A stretch of DNA of 64,000 bases from Clostridiales bacterium. Lineage in GTDB: Bacteria; Bacillota; Clostridia; Caldicoprobacterales; DTU083. The position numbers and the translations under genes are program-made. Position 1 is the first letter of the stretch. Each line of letters starts with the position of its first letter. Location of the stretch: positions 1 through 64,000 of the forward strand of contig DUSN01000014.1 of assembly GCA_012842605.1 (NCBI GenBank), given 5' to 3'. Positions 62,972-64,000 of the stretch are shown piece by piece. The notes below the pieces were generated by a model, which was given only the letters and a program-made list of their open reading frames with translations, did no database searches and was not told the DNA's origin.

Positions 62972-64000
62972 ATGAGTGAATTTTTCTATGAACGGATCCA
63001 CAAACAGCTGGAGGATATGAAGGGTGCAGGCAAGTATAAGATATACCGGTACCTGGAATCTCCCATGAGCGCTCACTCCCGGATTGAGAAATCGGGAGAT
63101 GTATTGGTCCTGTGCTCCAATAACTATTTAGGTTTGTCAGACAAGGAAGAGCTTGTCCAAAGCGGGATTGAAGCATTGAAGAAATATGGAGCAGGCGGAG
63201 CCAGCGTAAGGTTTATCTGCGGAACCTATGACATTCATAGGGAACTGGAGGAGAAGGTTGCCGAATTCCTTGGGACGGAAGCTGCACTTACATATACATC
63301 CTGCTGGAATGCAAATACCGCTGTGATACCGGCAATATTGCAGCCCGGGGACACTGTAATCTCAGATGAGTTGAATCATGCCAGCATAGTGGATGGCTGC
63401 CGGCTGATTGCAAGAGGAGTAAACAAAGCAATCTACAAGCATTCAGACATGGCAGACCTGGAAGAAAAGCTGAAGGCAGCCAAGGACAGCCCGGTTAAGC
63501 TGGTTATTACCGATGGTGTATTCTCCATGGAAGGGGACATTGCCAAATTGCCTGAAATCGTTGAACTGGTACGGAAATATGATGCCATACTGATGGTAGA
63601 TGATTCACATGCAACCGGTGTAATAGGCAAAACAGGAAGAGGAACTGAAGAATATTACAATATGCAGGGTCAGGTGGATATAATAACCGGTACATTCGGA
63701 AAAGCCTTGGGCGGAGCCGGAGGCGGCTTTGTAGCTGGCAGGAAATCCCTGATTGACTTGTGCGTACAGGCTTCACGCCCTCATCTATTCTCAAACTCCC
63801 TGCCGCCGGTATTGACCGCAATTGCAAAAACTGCTCTGGAGTACCTCATGGCTCACCCGGAAATCGTGCAATCCTTAAGGGAAAAGACAAACTACTTCAG
63901 AAAGCAGCTTAAGGACAGAGGTTTGAACATACTGGAAGGCGACAGTGCCATTATCCCCATTATGATCTATGATGCTCCCAAGGCAGTGCGACTTGCCAAC
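62972..64000 (+). CDS. kbl: Glycine C-acetyltransferase (2-amino-3-ketobutyrate CoA ligase), 3' end cut off
   Basis: 343 residues are visible, out of about 395 for the family; the gene runs off the window. It is a PLP-dependent alpha-oxoamine synthase: LCSNNYLGLS, AGGASVRFICGTYDIHRELE, LNHASIVDG, VDDSHATGVIG, and the PLP Lys in GTFGKALGGAGGG. It cleaves 2-amino-3-oxobutyrate from Tdh with CoA. GGAGGGATACCC precedes ATG 62972. Operon partner of tdh. Confidence 0.95.
   Translation, partial: MSEFFYERIHKQLEDMKGAGKYKIYRYLESPMSAHSRIEKSGDVLVLCSNNYLGLSDKEELVQSGIEALKKYGAGGASVRFICGTYDIHRELEEKVAEFLGTEAALTYTSCWNANTAVIPAILQPGDTVISDELNHASIVDGCRLIARGVNKAIYKHSDMADLEEKLKAAKDSPVKLVITDGVFSMEGDIAKLPEIVELVRKYDAILMVDDSHATGVIGKTGRGTEEYYNMQGQVDIITGTFGKALGGAGGGFVAGRKSLIDLCVQASRPHLFSNSLPPVLTAIAKTALEYLMAHPEIVQSLREKTNYFRKQLKDRGLNILEGDSAIIPIMIYDAPKAVRLAN

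Overview
The window looks like chromosomal DNA of a low-to-moderate GC, Gram-positive, anaerobic clostridial bacterium (Firmicutes, class Clostridia). Signs are lipobox-type lipoproteins, strong AGGAGG ribosome sites, a T-box leader on serS, a CtsR operator at clpB, YesM/YesN two-component signalling, a membrane pyrophosphatase, a sodium-pump decarboxylase beta subunit and CCA-encoded tRNA genes. Species cannot be named from sequence alone. There is no phage, CRISPR array or complete insertion sequence. The layout is housekeeping blocks interleaved with carbohydrate-utilisation cassettes.

Region 1 (1-9,550) starts inside a 5S rRNA gene and its terminator. A lone epimerase-like gene follows, bounded on its far side by what looks like a decayed copy of the 5S tail plus the same terminator. 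Then comes a one-direction sugar-acid cassette: GntR/FCD regulator, Gfo/Idh/MocA dehydrogenase, a 6-phosphogluconate-dehydrogenase-like protein resembling D-apionate oxidoisomerase (ApnO), an amidohydrolase and a TIM-barrel protein resembling 3-oxoisoapionate decarboxylase (OiaC). A membrane-tethered MerR-type regulator and a GH172 (DUF2961) glycosidase follow. Region 2 (9,550-21,860) holds an ECF sigma/membrane regulator pair, a CYTH protein, a polysaccharide deacetylase, a Fur-box-controlled feo operon with feoB split in two overlapping frames, NiaR, T-box-serS followed by two tRNA-Ser genes, a membrane protein/YozG-type HTH/lipoprotein operon, and tRNA-Lys.

Region 3 (21,860-33,740) is a polysaccharide deacetylase and a carbohydrate cassette: YesN/YesM two-component system, Lpl/Ytc-type ABC importer (two permeases and a binding lipoprotein), an FAD-dependent oxidoreductase and a uroporphyrinogen-decarboxylase-superfamily protein. 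Region 4 (33,740-39,900) holds flotillin, K+-independent-type HppA, and OadB with a 39-residue OadG-like protein that is easily missed, then small zinc-ribbon proteins and tRNA-Arg. Region 5 (40,400-50,670) holds a second Gfo/Idh/MocA dehydrogenase, two tandem transglutaminase paralogues with Ig-like domains, an Asp/Glu racemase, and an acyl-transfer operon (ACP, MBOAT, SGNH-like protein, lipoprotein) plus an MFS protein. Region 6 (50,680-64,000) holds clpB, a DeoR-regulated RbsA/LsrA-type sugar ABC importer with four operator-like direct repeats at its promoter, a cupin-XRE regulator, and threonine catabolism (tdh, kbl), the last cut by the window end.

A theme that could join the carbohydrate cassettes is use of plant pectin. 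Apiose occurs in rhamnogalacturonan II, Ytc/Yes-type systems import rhamnogalacturonan fragments, and RhaS-like importers take up rhamnose. This is inference; no substrate has been shown.
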